From NCBI RefSeq assembly GCF_963576675.1, contig NC_088912.1:97617895-97681894 (forward strand): a DNA stretch of 64,000 nucleotides, read 5' to 3'. The stretch comes from Euphorbia lathyris. Its lineage: Eukaryota > Streptophyta > Magnoliopsida > Malpighiales > Euphorbiaceae. The position numbers were made by a program, and so were the translations under genes. Under the pieces are notes generated by a model that made no database searches, had not been told where the DNA came from, and saw only the letters and a program-made list of their open reading frames with translations. Of the stretch, positions 31,801 to 43,828 are shown piece by piece. Numbering within the stretch: position 1 is the stretch's first letter; each line of letters opens with the position of its first letter.

Positions 31801-34800
31801 ATGACTATTTCCTTGGCCGCATCAGCACCTTCTCCATGGATGATTACGATGAAAAACTCTCCGCTCGAAGCTTCTTCATCGTCTCCGTTTAAACTCTCCA
31901 AATTACAATCATCCCCTCCCTCTTCCTCTTCGTCTTTCCGTGTAGTCTGCCGTGGAGGATCCCCGGCGTCCGACCTCAAATTCGTGTTGCATCAGGCTTT
32001 GGATTCATGTGGAATTGACACCACGCATGCCAGAGTACTTGATTATCTGCGAATTTCAATCGATTTTTGAGTTTTGATTTGGTGAAGGTTTGATGGTAAT
32101 TGATGATTGGTGCAGGATGCGAGGAAGGGGTTTTTGGAAGAGATAGAGAAATTGACGATAATTGAGAGAGAAACTAGTATTACTATCAATAGACGTGTGG
32201 CTTTGGGGAGAGCTGCTCTTTTCATCGCAGCTGAAGATGATTCACTTGTTTCTCACTCTTCGGTTCCGCTTCCTGTTGATGCTTTCGTTGACAGATTGTA
32301 TGACCTTTCTATGGGGTTCTGTTCTGATTTTAGCTCTTCTCTCAGCTCTTCCCCTGAGAAATTTCTAGATAGTTTGGAGAAGTATTTGTATATGAAGAAG
32401 GTATGTATTTGATTTTTGAAAATATCCCCAAAAATAGAAGTTCAATGTTTATCCAATTGAAGAAAATTGGTTTTTGCTACTTAATTAGGCCTTTAGACGA
32501 AACAATGGAGCGAATCAGTTAGACACACGGGCTCTATATCTTCACTCTGTAAGGAAGTTCTGTTCATTTTTAGCTTTTAAGTTCAACTAACTGCTGCTAG
32601 AAAAATTCTTAGGATGTTTTTAATTTGTTGAACAGGTTTTGACTCACCGATTAGGTTCAGCTGCTATGCTTTCACTTATATACTCTGAAATCTTGAAATT
32701 GCTTCGCATGTGGAGCCTTTTGGAATTTGATTGTGAGATATTCTTCCCTCATGATCTTCTTGGTCTTCCCAAGGGATACCATAAGCAGAAAAGCATAGTT
32801 TCTGATCAACCACACATAATGACAACACAAGCTCTATTGGAGGAGGTAAATTCACATACTTGTGCTCTGGTAACAGTTTGGAAATCCAGGCACATTATTA
32901 CTTATTTGTGTATCATGAAAAAGCTTAGAACTTTGGCATTGCTCTGGCTATACTAGTTCAAAGCTATGTCGCACCGAAACGGATAGGGAAATGGATATTG
33001 TGAAACGTAATTTCTGAAAAACATAGGAAAAGGAAACATGGGGAAACGTGTAAATATTAAAAATATAGGTGCATATTTATAAATATTAAAAATATGATAA
33101 TACATTGAAAAAAAAAGATTGAAGAATAAGAGGAAGAAAGTCCAAGCTTAATCGAGATTAAGAGACAAAGATTATAGGAGAAAGAAATATGGGTAAGTTC
33201 TTTAAATTGAAGTATATAAAGAATGAATTATCTTTCAAATAGGAAGTTTCAATTTTACCAATCTTAGATTGAATAGGAAGAAAGTTTGAATTTCCAGAAT
33301 TTTAATCGAAATAGGTAGTGAAAACCGTTTAAAAGTTGAGAGACACTTTCATATTTTTGGTAATCACGGACACGAGTCCAGAAACGTTTCGTATCAGTTT
33401 CCGAGAGTTTCTGTTTGCACATTTGCCGGAAACGGGGAAACGCATGTCATGAAGAGTTTCCTTGCTTCATAGGTTCAAAGTGATGCTGTTACTTATTTAT
33501 CACAGCAGAGCTTAAGTAAATGCAGTTTGTTTTAACTTAAATCTCAGGTAGTTTTGTGGACTAGTCTTTCTGTCTCAGTTTGTCTATTTAGGTTCAGTTC
33601 AGGGTTCTCATGGCTTGATTTATTTTCCCGTACATATATGCAATATTATGTAGATTTTAAGGAATTTGAAGGAGACATTCTGGCCATTTCAACATGATTA
33701 CTCAAAGAGTTCATTCTTAAGAGCAGCAGATGCTGCCAATTGTATGGATAGATCAAGTGCTGCTGAAGAAAGGTGCTTCTGTTATCTTGCTATGTAGTTT
33801 GTGTCACTTGTACTTTAAATAGTTAGCTTTATCATTTCTATTCGAAGGACCTTCTATTCATTTTTGTCTCTTTTGGGAATGCTTACTTTACTGGGTTCTT
33901 TCTCAACTGAGTTGAGGTAGAAATGTTTTGCTCAAACTTCCTTCCTATTGCAGTGGATTTCAGCTTGCTTCTGCAAAGGCTGCGCAACATAGGCTAGACC
34001 GTGGTGTTTGGACTAGTGTACGCTTTGGGGATATGAGACGTGCTTTATCAGGTACCTAAAAGATAGGATTGAAAGTTATATGTTAATTCATCTTTCTTTT
34101 TCTGTTTTGCTCGTCTTGACAGTTAGATTGTGATAATCTTTACGTATGAACATGCATATTCGTTCTGGGTTTAGATGGTACTGTATATATCACTTTTGAA
34201 TACCATACTGTTACTGTATCCTGGGCCTAGTTGACAATACTTTGTGTTATCATGGTTGTTGGAAGAAAATCTGAGACTCTAAGGATTTGACTCTAAGGAT
34301 TTGAAGCGGAAGCATGTTGGTACTTAGGAAACGAATTTCAATTTTTTTTCCTAAACAAACAATCAGTGTGATCCAATCACTCTAATTAAGCCGATGTTTG
34401 ACATCAAATCCTTAACCACATGATCATTAAGTTCTTCATAATCAAATTGATATTTATACTACGAGATTGGAATAATACCTCTTGTAGATTCCAATCGGGT
34501 ATTTGAGCTTCTCTAGCGGTGAAGCCTCTAGTCAGTCCACTAAGTTGATTAGATCAAGCTTTGAAGGAATTGATTATTCTTGCTCAAACTTACAAAATCA
34601 AGAACTGATTCCGAATATATATTTCTTAAACCAAAACTATATATATATCTATGTATACTTTTGTTTCAATCCATTATATATACTGGCTACTTGGATAGTT
34701 TCTGGTTCAAAGATAGACTATATGCCTGCATTATGCATAAAATAAAAAGAACATGGGAATTTGCGTTGACTTGTCTCTTGCTTCACTTCTCCCAATAGGT

Positions 34801-35333
34801 TTTCGATAATAGGTAGATTTTTATGGCGCCTCACCAAAAGGAATTAGGTTCTATGCTCAGTGGAAGTTGGATTTGACAGTTTGATTTTCTATATAGGAAG
34901 TATATTACTTCGTTGATTTGGACTTTTTCTGTAAATTTTGCAGCATGTGAACGTCTAATACTCCTGGGATCTGATCCGAAAGAATTAAGGGATTACAGCA
35001 TCCTTCTCTACCATTGTGGATTTTACGATCAATCACTACAATATCTCAAGTTGTATAAAGAAAGAGAGGTAAGAATCTCTAAATTCGTAATGAATAACAC
35101 TTCACAACTTCTAGATATCTAATGAACTGAACTAATATCATTTTGTTTTATTTGAAATTTATTTGTAGGAATTTTCGTCACTGGAAAAGCCATCATCTAA
35201 TAAATTGAGCAACCTGGAGGCAGATGCGGTAGAGAAATTGATGACACGGCTTAACCTCATTTTGATGGAGGAAGGTTGGAGTGAGCCTTCACATTCTAGA
35301 AATTTTCTTGGAAATAACTCTGAGCCATGGTAG
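31801..35333 (+). CDS. SirB1/transglutaminase-like protein, probably plastid-targeted
   Basis: Eight exons: 31801-32034, 32116-32400, 32489-32548, 32636-32845, 33654-33772, 33954-34051, 34944-35068, 35169-35333. All borders are GT/AG, and the 1296 nt stay in one frame to TAG (431 aa). Residues 1-50 are rich in serine and alanine with few acidic residues, like a chloroplast transit peptide. The middle (about 75-265), with TSITINRRVALGRAALFIAAEDD and VLTHRLGSAAMLSLIY, resembles the SirB1/Transglut_core2 family. The C-terminus (RLILLGSDPKELRDYSILLYHCGFYDQSL) is a helical TPR-like segment as in cyanobacterial and plant members. The biochemical role is not established. Intron 4 carries a hAT MITE. 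It is the only intact non-ankyrin host gene here. Confidence 0.85.
32964..33472. mobile_element. hAT-like MITE, copy 2
   Basis: 509 bp in intron 4 of the SirB1-like gene, flanked by exact GTTCAAAG (32956-32963 and 33473-33480). Ends CTATGTCGCACCGAAACG and, inward, CTATGAAGCAAGGAAAC. Related along its length to 9704-10257 in gene A. Confidence 0.87.
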
Positions 35334-35611
35334 AAAGAGCCATGTGTTTTCCATACGGCAACAAAACCTTATAGTGTTAGTTTCTGAAAGCACAGCATTG
35401 ATGAAACAGCCTACCTCATCATGCAAACTGAGAATAAGTTGGTCCTGTTCAAATTAATTTTACATTTCCTCAAGAGCAAATCTTGGAAAGGTTTCGTAAA
35501 CGTAAGCTTCAAGCATGGAACATCGATGTGCATGGATCTCTGATGTGCATCTCATAATCTGGAAACTGGCTTTTTCCTGGGGACCAGCTGGATGGAGAGG
35601 TACTGTTTATC

Positions 35612-35617
35612 AATAAA
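35612..35617 (+). promoter_or_regulatory. Likely poly(A) signal of the SirB1-like gene
   Basis: AATAAA about 280 nt after the stop codon at 35333, followed by a T-rich stretch. No other good signal lies closer. Confidence 0.45.
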
Positions 35618-35739
35618 GCTTCTCTTTTTTCTGTGAGTTATAAAAGTTCGAGTTGCATTGTTTAAGATTGTAAATATTTATACTGTTTCTGATGCTGTAT
35701 ATGTAAAATGCAATCATAATATACAATATTGTACATAAA

Positions 35740-35972
35740 ATTCTTGGAATACTTCCATTCAGTTTGCTAAAAGAAAGGTCTAGAGATGTCAAAGAGGTCA
35801 TCTCTCCTAACGTTTTTGTTTTTGAATCGACAATCAAATTTTTAGAAAGATCAAGATTCTTAAAGAATTGAGAATGAGACTCTAGAGTGTCTTCAACACA
35901 TTCCGATAGAATTTCAATAACCTCGTTTCTGTTTGGGCTCAATTTGGTATATGATAGAGAGAGAAACCTCAA
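35740..35972 (-). pseudogene. LRR receptor-like protein fragment
   Basis: Minus-strand translation from 35972: a leucine-rich stretch containing LDLSKNLI and then SLTSLDLSFSKLNGSIP. The LxxLDLSxNxLxGSIP pattern and the preceding EVIEILSECVEDTLES resemble plant RLP/EIX-type receptors. Only about two repeats remain, without start, signal peptide or membrane part. The frame continues into unrelated AT-rich sequence. A displaced gene fragment. Confidence 0.65.
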
Positions 35973-36129
35973 ATTGCAAAGTATGTTTATTATTTTTCTG
36001 TGACTTGTTTCCTTCTGAATTATATATACTCAATGCTCTCATCTGGTTTGAATTAGAAAAGAAAAACGATATAGAAAGCCATACACAATTAATAGTGTTA
36101 AGGTATTATGTCTACAATTCTATTTAGTT

Positions 36130-36463
36130 TGTTTTTTCTGATTAGAATAGGAATTGAAAACTTCTTCTTTAAGTAAACCTACTAGGTAAAAGATTCTATG
36201 TTTAGGCTTATATAAGCAAGGGTAGTTTGCTTATTTATTTGCCTGAGAGTTTTGGAGCCTGTGCTTTTGGGATTTTCATATGTGTGAGCTTTGAATGTAA
36301 TCGAGTTTCATGGGATTTGAAAGTTAGGAACTCTGATGTAGGCAAAAATAGCCCAGCCCCGTAAATCTATTGTTTTTGTGATTGCATGTCTAATTTCGTG
36401 TTTCGCATATCAAGTTTATTATAATCAACAACCGAGGAAATTCCTAACAAGTGGTATCAGAGT
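36130..36463 (+). mobile_element. Isolated LTR with primer site
   Basis: LTR-like 320 bp (TGTTTTTTCTG ... TTCCTAACA, TG/CA) containing a TATA-like 'cttatataag', followed after two bases by TGGTATCAGAGT (36452-36463), the initiator-Met primer site. No gag or pol follows, so this is a 5' LTR plus leader left by deletion. The left border is approximate. Confidence 0.6.
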
Positions 36464-36611
36464 CTTTGTTAGTTCTTAATACTTAGTTTCATAAATAGGG
36501 TGCCAACATTAATTTGGTCGTAACAACACACAAAATACATTCAAGAATTTATAATACATTCCTCCTCCACAACACAAGTTGAAAAGGTAAACACAACTTG
36601 AAGGTGTCTAA

Positions 36612-39600
36612 TTAATACCAAAACTTCATCTTCCTATTGAAGATGTGCGACATATATGTGGACACAAAAATCTCGACAAGGAGAGGGAATTGCAGCAAGA
36701 TGAAAAGGGTAACTGGAATACTAGCTACCAAAACAATTGGAATCACAAGTTGCAACTCCCCTCTTAGCATTATAATAAGAGCAGCACAGAAAGCAACCAT
36801 CATAGCTGCAATTGAAATAAAAAGGGTAGATAAACCAATTATTAACTTTCTCGGTAACGACTTGAGGAAATCTTCTTCTGCATAACGTGAAGTGAGGACT
36901 CCTAAAAACATTAAGACTGATGTTGAAGATGCAAACAGAGAAACTGCATCTGATATTATAAAAACCTTAAATAACTTGTCTTGTAAGAATATTGGATATC
37001 CCGTCTCTTGAACGTTACCACCAGGTACTGTAAATGCAGCTGTGAACATAATAGTGATTATCAGAGCACCTACAACTGTTGAAGATGTTGCTGTTTCCTT
37101 CATCCATTTTTCTCCTCCTTCAACCAATTGTGCATGGCTTTCTGAAAATATATCTTGAGGTCTCATTCCAAACTTGTTTCGTTCTTCTCTAGATGAAGGA
37201 TTTATAATGCTTTCTACTTCCTGCATTAAAATTATTCAGATGTCTTTCTTGTTAGGAATTGGATCATAGGGTTCTGATAACACTTGTTAGAAATTGGATC
37301 AGTATTGATTATAATAAGCTTGCATAGGTAACAATAAACTAGACATGCAAGCACAACAAGAGATTTAGCGTGGTTTAGCTGTTTTTGTCTACATCCACAG
37401 CGGAGGAGCACATAATTAATTAATAAATGGACAAGTTGGTACACTAGTAAGTAAATCACATTATCCAAGCTTATGATGGTTGTCAGGACTCGAACCCTCG
37501 ACTGTTTAGTCCTAGAGGCTCTGATACTATGTCATGGAACTGATTGAACTAAAAGCTCGAGCTTATAGTTAAGGCCCAATCATATATCTTATATTAATCT
37601 CCAACAGTATTCACATAGACTCTGAATGACCAACTTAGGTATAGGCTTAAATGAATTCTAGGATGGAGATTCAAAGCATCCTAAGGTTTAAATTTAATAA
37701 GCCTATATCTAACGATTTGGTCATTAAGGATCCATATGAACACTATTTGCCAAGTCTTGAACTCTCAAATCGCATGAGATCTGATTACACCCAAAAAGTC
37801 ACATATCCATATCCCAAGAGCACAATCTTAAATATATAAGTAAACAACTCTTATTTATATAGGTATATAGGTCTAAAATTATAATACTTTTTCCTAGTAT
37901 CACTTGTAATTAGGGTGACAAATTCTGGTACGAGATGATACGATTTACACAGATAACTAGACTACAAGACTATAAGGTTATAAATAATCGTATGAAATAT
38001 ATAGAAAACATGAATTGGCATATGATAAGATAATTAGCAACAGTTGGAAAAATAACCTTGTACCACTGTAGCTCTCTTTGCATCTGCAAAGCTGCACCTG
38101 ATATGCTATCAAGTCTATTGGGAGGTGCTAACTGGGCTGCAAGATGTAACATGCCATTTCCATCACTGTTTTCAGTAGACATGAACACATATTTCCTCAC
38201 GCCAAGGGCATATACAAGGCTAAATATTTTTTCTTGGCGATGTTGAATTGCTATCATAATTATGTTATTTCCTTTATAATCTGCAGCAGTTAGCAGAATA
38301 GGATTTGCTTTAATTAGTGCAATTACAACTTCGATTTCTCCATGTACGATAGCTGTAAAGAATGCTTGAGGTACTCTATTTCTGATTAGTTCTTTGTCAT
38401 GTAATGTTGATATGTGTTCGCACATACAACTTAGAATCTCCAGAGCATATGCATGTCGCAACTTGCTGTCATAGATCTCCTTGAGTCCTTTGTTTATGAG
38501 CAAAATAAAGTTCAAGTTAGGGACATAATTAACTTTATAACAATGAAATTAAGACGTAACTGTGGTGTTATCCACTACAAGAAAACGCAGAGGCGGAGGG
38601 AATGAGTGCACGGGTCTGTTTCACTCCCAGCTGCCGAAAGTTATTATTTAGGCTTACTCTAAAAATGGATTAGCATACCAATAAGTTCAAGAAACTTTGA
38701 GCCTAGTTGTTTCAGTTGATATAACCCTGAAAAATTAGAAAACCAAATAAATAAATGAGTAGTATCCCAAAAGCTGAAGATAGGAGATTCATACATACCC
38801 TTTACCATCATGTTACTGTGTTGCATATGTTTGTTTTCGTGTGGAATTGACATTTGAACATCATGAGATGAACTTGGTAGTTTCACATTGATACCTTCCA
38901 ATAAATAAAACAACCAATTAAGTGAGACTTTGCAATATGAACAAAAAGAAATTAAGGGAAAAAAAGGAAGAGAACTAACGAGAATAGATCCATTGTTTCC
39001 AGAAGACAAAATGGTTTCCACTAGGAAATAGATCACTTGTACTGCACAATTTACTTAGTGGTGTGTTTTCGAAAGTATCTAGTGAAATAGCCAGACTTGG
39101 ACACCGCCGTAGGAGATGCAACGTAATATCTTTCATTAAGTAATTTGTAGCAAAAGTAAAAGAGTCAATGTCAAGGTTAAAATCACTACATATAGGAAAT
39201 TAACTGAGAAGAAAACCATCTTGATCTCTTTGATTCTTACAGTACTCATTCAGCCATCGACCTTCCGATTTGACATATTAAGTTCTTAATTGCATGTATT
39301 TTGCCCCTTGTTATTGACACAATTAGCTGTAAACATCAACTTTGTGGCTAGTTTTTGCATTTCATACTGTTTTGTAGATAGTTCAAAATGAGAAGTTTTG
39401 GCATGTCTGGTCCATGTAGCTTTTAGAAAACTAAAACAAACTTCCTACTGATTGTCAAAATTGAAATATCAGATCCAAATGAAATGCATTACATGCTTTT
39501 AACTGTATTTGATGTAACTTGTTTTTAGTATAACTGATTAAGTGTTCAGTAGTCCATTTGAAAAATGATGGATTCAATATGTAAAAATTGAAAAGATCAG

Positions 39601-42359
39601 GATATTTATATCCGTTAGTTAAGGCCTAATAAATACATAGACAGCCCCTCCAAGTTGGTTATAAAAGCTGATTGCCCCCGATTTAGTCTTTAAACTTGTT
39701 TGAAGTGACCTATTGACTCCCTGAACAAGCTTAAAGTGACCTATTCCTCCGATTTAGTCTTTAAACTTGTTTGAAGTGACCTATTGACTCCCTGAACAAG
39801 CTTAAAGTGATCTACTCCCCCCTTAACTTAGCTACTTTAGTCATTTTAGTTTGTCTAGATCTCCACTTACTATGCCATGTAGGACTTACGAGAATAATCA
39901 TGTCACTTTAAGCAACTTGAAGGAGCTAAATGATTGTTTTCAAAGTTGGAGTTATTGCAGGACAATAAGTTTGGAGGCTAGGGATGTATTAAGTTGGTTA
40001 ATGTTAGAATGGTCTTACCGAAAATTCCCGCGTTAATTGAGGCAGTAGTAACTGAGGACCCATGAGTTCCATTTTGTTGAAGCAGTAGTTGAAACGGAGT
40101 TACATTGTATAAATAGTGAGCAGTTTCCTTGTGGCCTATAGAACATGCCACATCAAGAGGTAGGTCATTAGCTTTATTTGGAATACCAACCAACTTATCA
40201 TTCTTTTTCACTAAGCATTCAACAATTTTGGTTGCTCCATTTCCAGCAGCAAGAAAAAGAGCTGTCTGATTAGCATAATCAACGATCTCCAAGTTTTCTT
40301 TAGGCAAAATTTCCAGTAGCATCTCCGTTATTTTCAAGTTTACTCTGGAAGTTGCAATATGAAGCAGTGTCGTACTATCAAAATCATCTATAACCTTATT
40401 CTGAATTATTGCATCTTTATGAATCTCAACCAAGCTTTTCACTTCATCTATGTCACCTCTCTCTATAGCCTTGCGTAGCTCTTGAAATATACGTTTTCCT
40501 TCTGCATTTTCGTGCTCTTGAACTTGTGGACCACTCCCTTTTTTCGCTACATTCATAAACACAATAGTAATTGAGACCCGAGTACACCCAAAGCTCTATG
40601 TAACAAGTTTTAAAACTCTTACAGTCAAAGAACCAACCGAACTAAAAGTTAAAGAGCAACTTTTGTTATTATCTCTGATCCACCCTTGCACGCTTCAAGT
40701 CATTTAGGCTTGAAGTGTGCGTGTATAACACATGTTCCTTTTACCATGGGTTAGAATTTCATTGACATACAAGAGTTGTCTATATATGTAATCTTAGACC
40801 ATTTGGTTAGGAGGCTCTCATACCATTACAACTAACCCCTCATAAGAAAAGCTGAGGGGTTTTCTTATTATCTCTTAAACTCAAAATAAAAAACACTCAA
40901 CATAACGTTATATCAGAAACAACAGCAACAATAAAATATGTTCCAAAATATCTATGCTACATCTTACTAATTTGCTTATGGATTAACAAAGGGTCAAAAA
41001 AAGAAAAAACTCTCACAATCACAAATATTAACCTATTTGAGGATTATTTGTTCCAAAAATAGTAAATTGAGGGGATTAGTTGTAATTTTTTGAAGTTCAA
41101 GGGTCCGTTGTAGTTTTGGGACAACATGGGGGGCTGACGATGTATTAGGCCAATAACTTTTATTATAATCTCAGACATAGAGGGAGCTTTCGTTTTCATA
41201 CTTAAATTAGGCCTAAAAGGAAAATAGTTATTTTCTAGAGATAAGGTGCAAAAATACTCTAACCTTTACTTCCAAGAGCAATTTTACTCATAACGTTTAA
41301 AATGATACAATTTTAGCAGCTAAGAACAATTTTGTCCCTAACGTTGGTAAATTGGCTCTATTTCAAATATTATGATAAAATACAAATATTTTGTTGCGTA
41401 TTATGCACCAATTACATATCAGTTCTTAAAAAAATGGATTTCAATATTTTGTGTGATTTGATAATAGAATTGGAGATTAATATGTATAAATTCAGTGATT
41501 TATTTTTTATTTTTTTTGTCCAAATCATACAATAGAGTATATTTTATAATTTTTGTTTTCACGTATAATTATATGTTTATGATCTGTTAGTAATAAGTGA
41601 TAAAATGACTTATCTGTGAAGTGTAGATGACAATATTAACGATTTAGAAGACAGTTTAATGAATTATTTCTCAAATTGACCCACTTGACGTTATGGGTAA
41701 AATTGCTCCCCGACTGTAAATGTTAGAAGTATTTTTGCACTTTGTCCCTATTTTCTATGTACAGTCTTGATCGCATACACTTTAATGAGCATGTAGAATT
41801 TGCTCATTCACCATTAAATCTAGACTTATTAGAATCCTAAGGTGAAGATTCAAAGCGTCCTAAGGCACGGTGAATGAGCAAATTGACTTGCTCATTAAGG
41901 TGCATGTGAAAATTCTTGATTCTATATAACTATGGAGGAAGCTTTCAATTTGTTATTTAAATTAGGAAAAAATCACATTTAATAAGATTCTACAGTATGA
42001 CATGACAACCCGTTTTGACATCTCTACTTACCAGTTTGGGATTGTTGTTCAAACATCATATCAACCTTTATCCCTGGAATATTAGCCAAAACATCCCAGC
42101 AAAGTTTTGCTGAAGTGATAGTTGTAATGTAAGAAAGATGTCTAAGAGAAGTTGAAATTTGAATAGCATGAAGAGCAGCAGCATTCTTCTTTCTCCAAGC
42201 CTTAAGTTCATGATCTTCAGCCTGTTGTGGATTAGGAGAGGCATCTGTTCCTTTAACAATTTCCCAGAGATCATTAGCCAACAAATAAGCCTTCATGCAT
42301 ACTCTCCATTCTTTGTAATTAGGCCCTTCTAGTAATTCTGGAACTATATTTGTTGCCAT
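36612..42359 (-). CDS. Gene B: gag-like/ankyrin/PGG membrane protein (ITN1-like)
   Basis: Seven exons, minus strand: 42359-42032, 40546-40019, 39129-38980, 38894-38799, 38726-38679, 38487-38057, 37220-36612. GT/AG borders, compatible phases, 2190 nt, 729 aa. Residues 1-105 (NIVPELLEGPNYKEWR ... LKAWRKKNAAALHAI) resemble the copia-gag N-terminal domain (DUF4219/UBN2-like). Ankyrin-type repeats lie at about 115-285 and 395-510, the second block ending in GAALQMQRELQWYK. The C-terminal PGG domain has VPGG near 592 and four membrane spans (about 575-590, 611-637, 652-680, 684-711). Relatives such as ITN1 and ACD6 act at membranes in salt/ABA signalling and in defence or cell death. Which role applies here is unknown. 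The start is the only ATG before the gag-like domain. Upstream lies a tandem repeat array, so promoter and leader are unclear. Confidence 0.85.
37478..37610 (-). repeat. tRNA/PBS-like dispersed repeat
   Basis: On the minus strand: TAGTATCAGAGCCTCTAGG, then GGGTTCGAGTCCTGAC, then the 'aatataagatatatgattg' block on the other side. Upstream of exon 7 in gene B's intron 6. Same family as 6290-6480. Confidence 0.55.
38573..38640. mobile_element. CACTA element end, relic
   Basis: CACTACAAGAAAA is the characteristic terminus of plant CACTA (En/Spm) elements, followed by GC-richer sequence with 'cgcagaggcggaggg'. Only one end is seen, within the intron between exons 5 and 6 of gene B. Confidence 0.5.
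39630..39990. mobile_element. MITE-like element with internal duplication
   Basis: Left arm 'taaggcctaataaatacata', right arm 'gggatgtattaagttgg'. The segment 'cgatttagtctttaaacttg...cctgaacaagcttaaagtga' is present twice in tandem (about 39679 and 39750). It lies just inside intron 2 of gene B. Confidence 0.5.
41237..41752. mobile_element. TIR element in intron 1 of gene B
   Basis: Left arm 'gtgcaaaaatactctaacct' and right arm inward 'gtgcaaaaatacttctaaca', about 55 bp of facing repeat including 'gcaattttac.cataacgt'. Non-coding. Related to parts of 49020-49150 and 20705-21265. 41030-41155 holds the end of another MITE ('gatgtattaggcc'). Confidence 0.65.
41766..41925. mobile_element. Short hairpin MITE
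   Basis: Arms 'cttgatcgcatacacttta' and, inward from the right, 'caagaattttcacatgcacc', both running into 'aatgagca...tttgctcattcacc'. A 160-bp near-palindrome in intron 1 of gene B. Confidence 0.6.
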
Positions 42360-42671
42360 TTCTAATATTTCTGAGAGTGAGTAATTGATATCTTATGCCA
42401 CAGGTAGGTACATGAAAAAAGGATTAAATATTGGAAGAAAACGTGTATCACGAAAAATTGGAATCAAAATTCTAGTGGTGCTGATGTGTAGAGCTTCTAT
42501 TGGCAGGTATAGCATGTGCTCCCGGTTGTTAGAGATGATAATAAAAACTTTTGATATGGTATTGAGTGGCTTAGACCAAGTGGCTGAGTGGTCGAGTGTT
42601 AAAATCCTGCCTACATCCTGGCTACATGACTGATAGTATGTGCTCATGATTGTTAGAGATAATAAGGAAAA

Positions 42672-43173
42672 GGGTAATTAATTTATTAGTCCTTATATTT
42701 TGACAAAATACACTGTTTAGTCTCTGTATTTTCAAGAACACACGGTAATGTTCCTAACGTTTTTCTCGGTAAACTGTTTAGTCCCTGCCGTTAGACTCTC
42801 ATGAAGATTTTGTTAGTCAATTTGGATTTGCGTTCTTCTTTTCCTTTATTTTCCTTTCCTTTAAACTCTAATGCATCTGAAATCAATTTTGAGTGTTATT
42901 CTTTTTGATTTTCTTCTTAATCGTTCAAATTCGTAAGAAGGTCTGTTATTTTTCTTGTTCTCCATACAAATAGCTTCTTTTTCTAAATTGGATTTTAGTA
43001 AAGGGTAATTTAGTCATTTCCGAAGTCATAAACGGTAAAAAAATTTAACAAACAGGCGGAAGAACTAAACAGTTCATTGAGAAAAAGGTTAGAGACGTTA
43101 CCATGTGTTTTGAAAATACAGGGACTAAACAATGTGTTTTGTCAAAATATATGGACTAATAAATTAATTATCC
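42672..43173. mobile_element. Long-TIR MITE, copy 2 of three
   Basis: GGGTAATTAATTTATTAGTC at the left and GGATAATTAATTTATTAGTC inward from the right; same family as 20022-20582. It is inserted in the monomer array; the 'aaggaaaactgtt' target wording is preserved around it. Confidence 0.8.
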
Positions 43174-43828
43174 TAAAACTGTTGATATGGTATTGAGTCG
43201 CTTAGACCAAGTGGTTGAGTGGTGAGTGTTCAAATCCGGACTACATGACTGTTAGCATGTGCTCATGATTGTTAGAGATAATAAGGAAAACTGTAATGGG
43301 TCGGTCTTACCTATTAGTTATGATATTTTTGACATGATATTAGAGCGTTTTGGTTCGATGGACCAAATTCTGACAACGACATGGTCGGTAGCATGCGCTC
43401 CTGGTTGTTAGAGAGAATAATAAAAATGGTTATTGGTCTTATTTATCAGTTTAAACGTTTGGGTTAAATAATACTTTTGACACGGTGTTAGAGCGTTTTA
43501 AACAAAGTGGTGGATGGTCCAAGTTCTGCCAACATAGCCATTAACATGTGCTCTCGTCTGTCTGTTGGAGAGAAAAAAATAAAAGATGTTATTGCTCTTA
43601 TTTATCAGTTTAAACTTTTGGGTTAAATGATAATTTTGACATGATTTTAGAGCGTTATAAACAAACTGGTCGATGGTTCAAATGCTAACAACATGGCTGG
43701 TAGCATGTGCTCCCGGTTGTTAGAGAGAATAGGAAAAATTGTTATTCGTCGGTTTAAATTTTTGGATTAAATGACATTTTTGACATGGTATTAGAGCATT
43801 TTAAACAAAGTGGTTGATGCTCCAAATT

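Noticed and set aside
32639..32956. Continuation of SirB1-like exon 4 beyond 32845
   Set aside because: A GT donor at 32846 and phase agreement with the exon at 33654 make the longer frame an intron read-through.
37651..37839. 62-codon plus-strand ORF in gene B's intron
   Set aside because: No resemblance to a known family; repeat-rich surroundings.
42590..43225. tRNA genes at the 'gtggctgagtggt' and 'gttcaaatcc' words
   Set aside because: No acceptor stem or anticodon arm of correct spacing could be formed; they belong to a repeated SINE-like unit.
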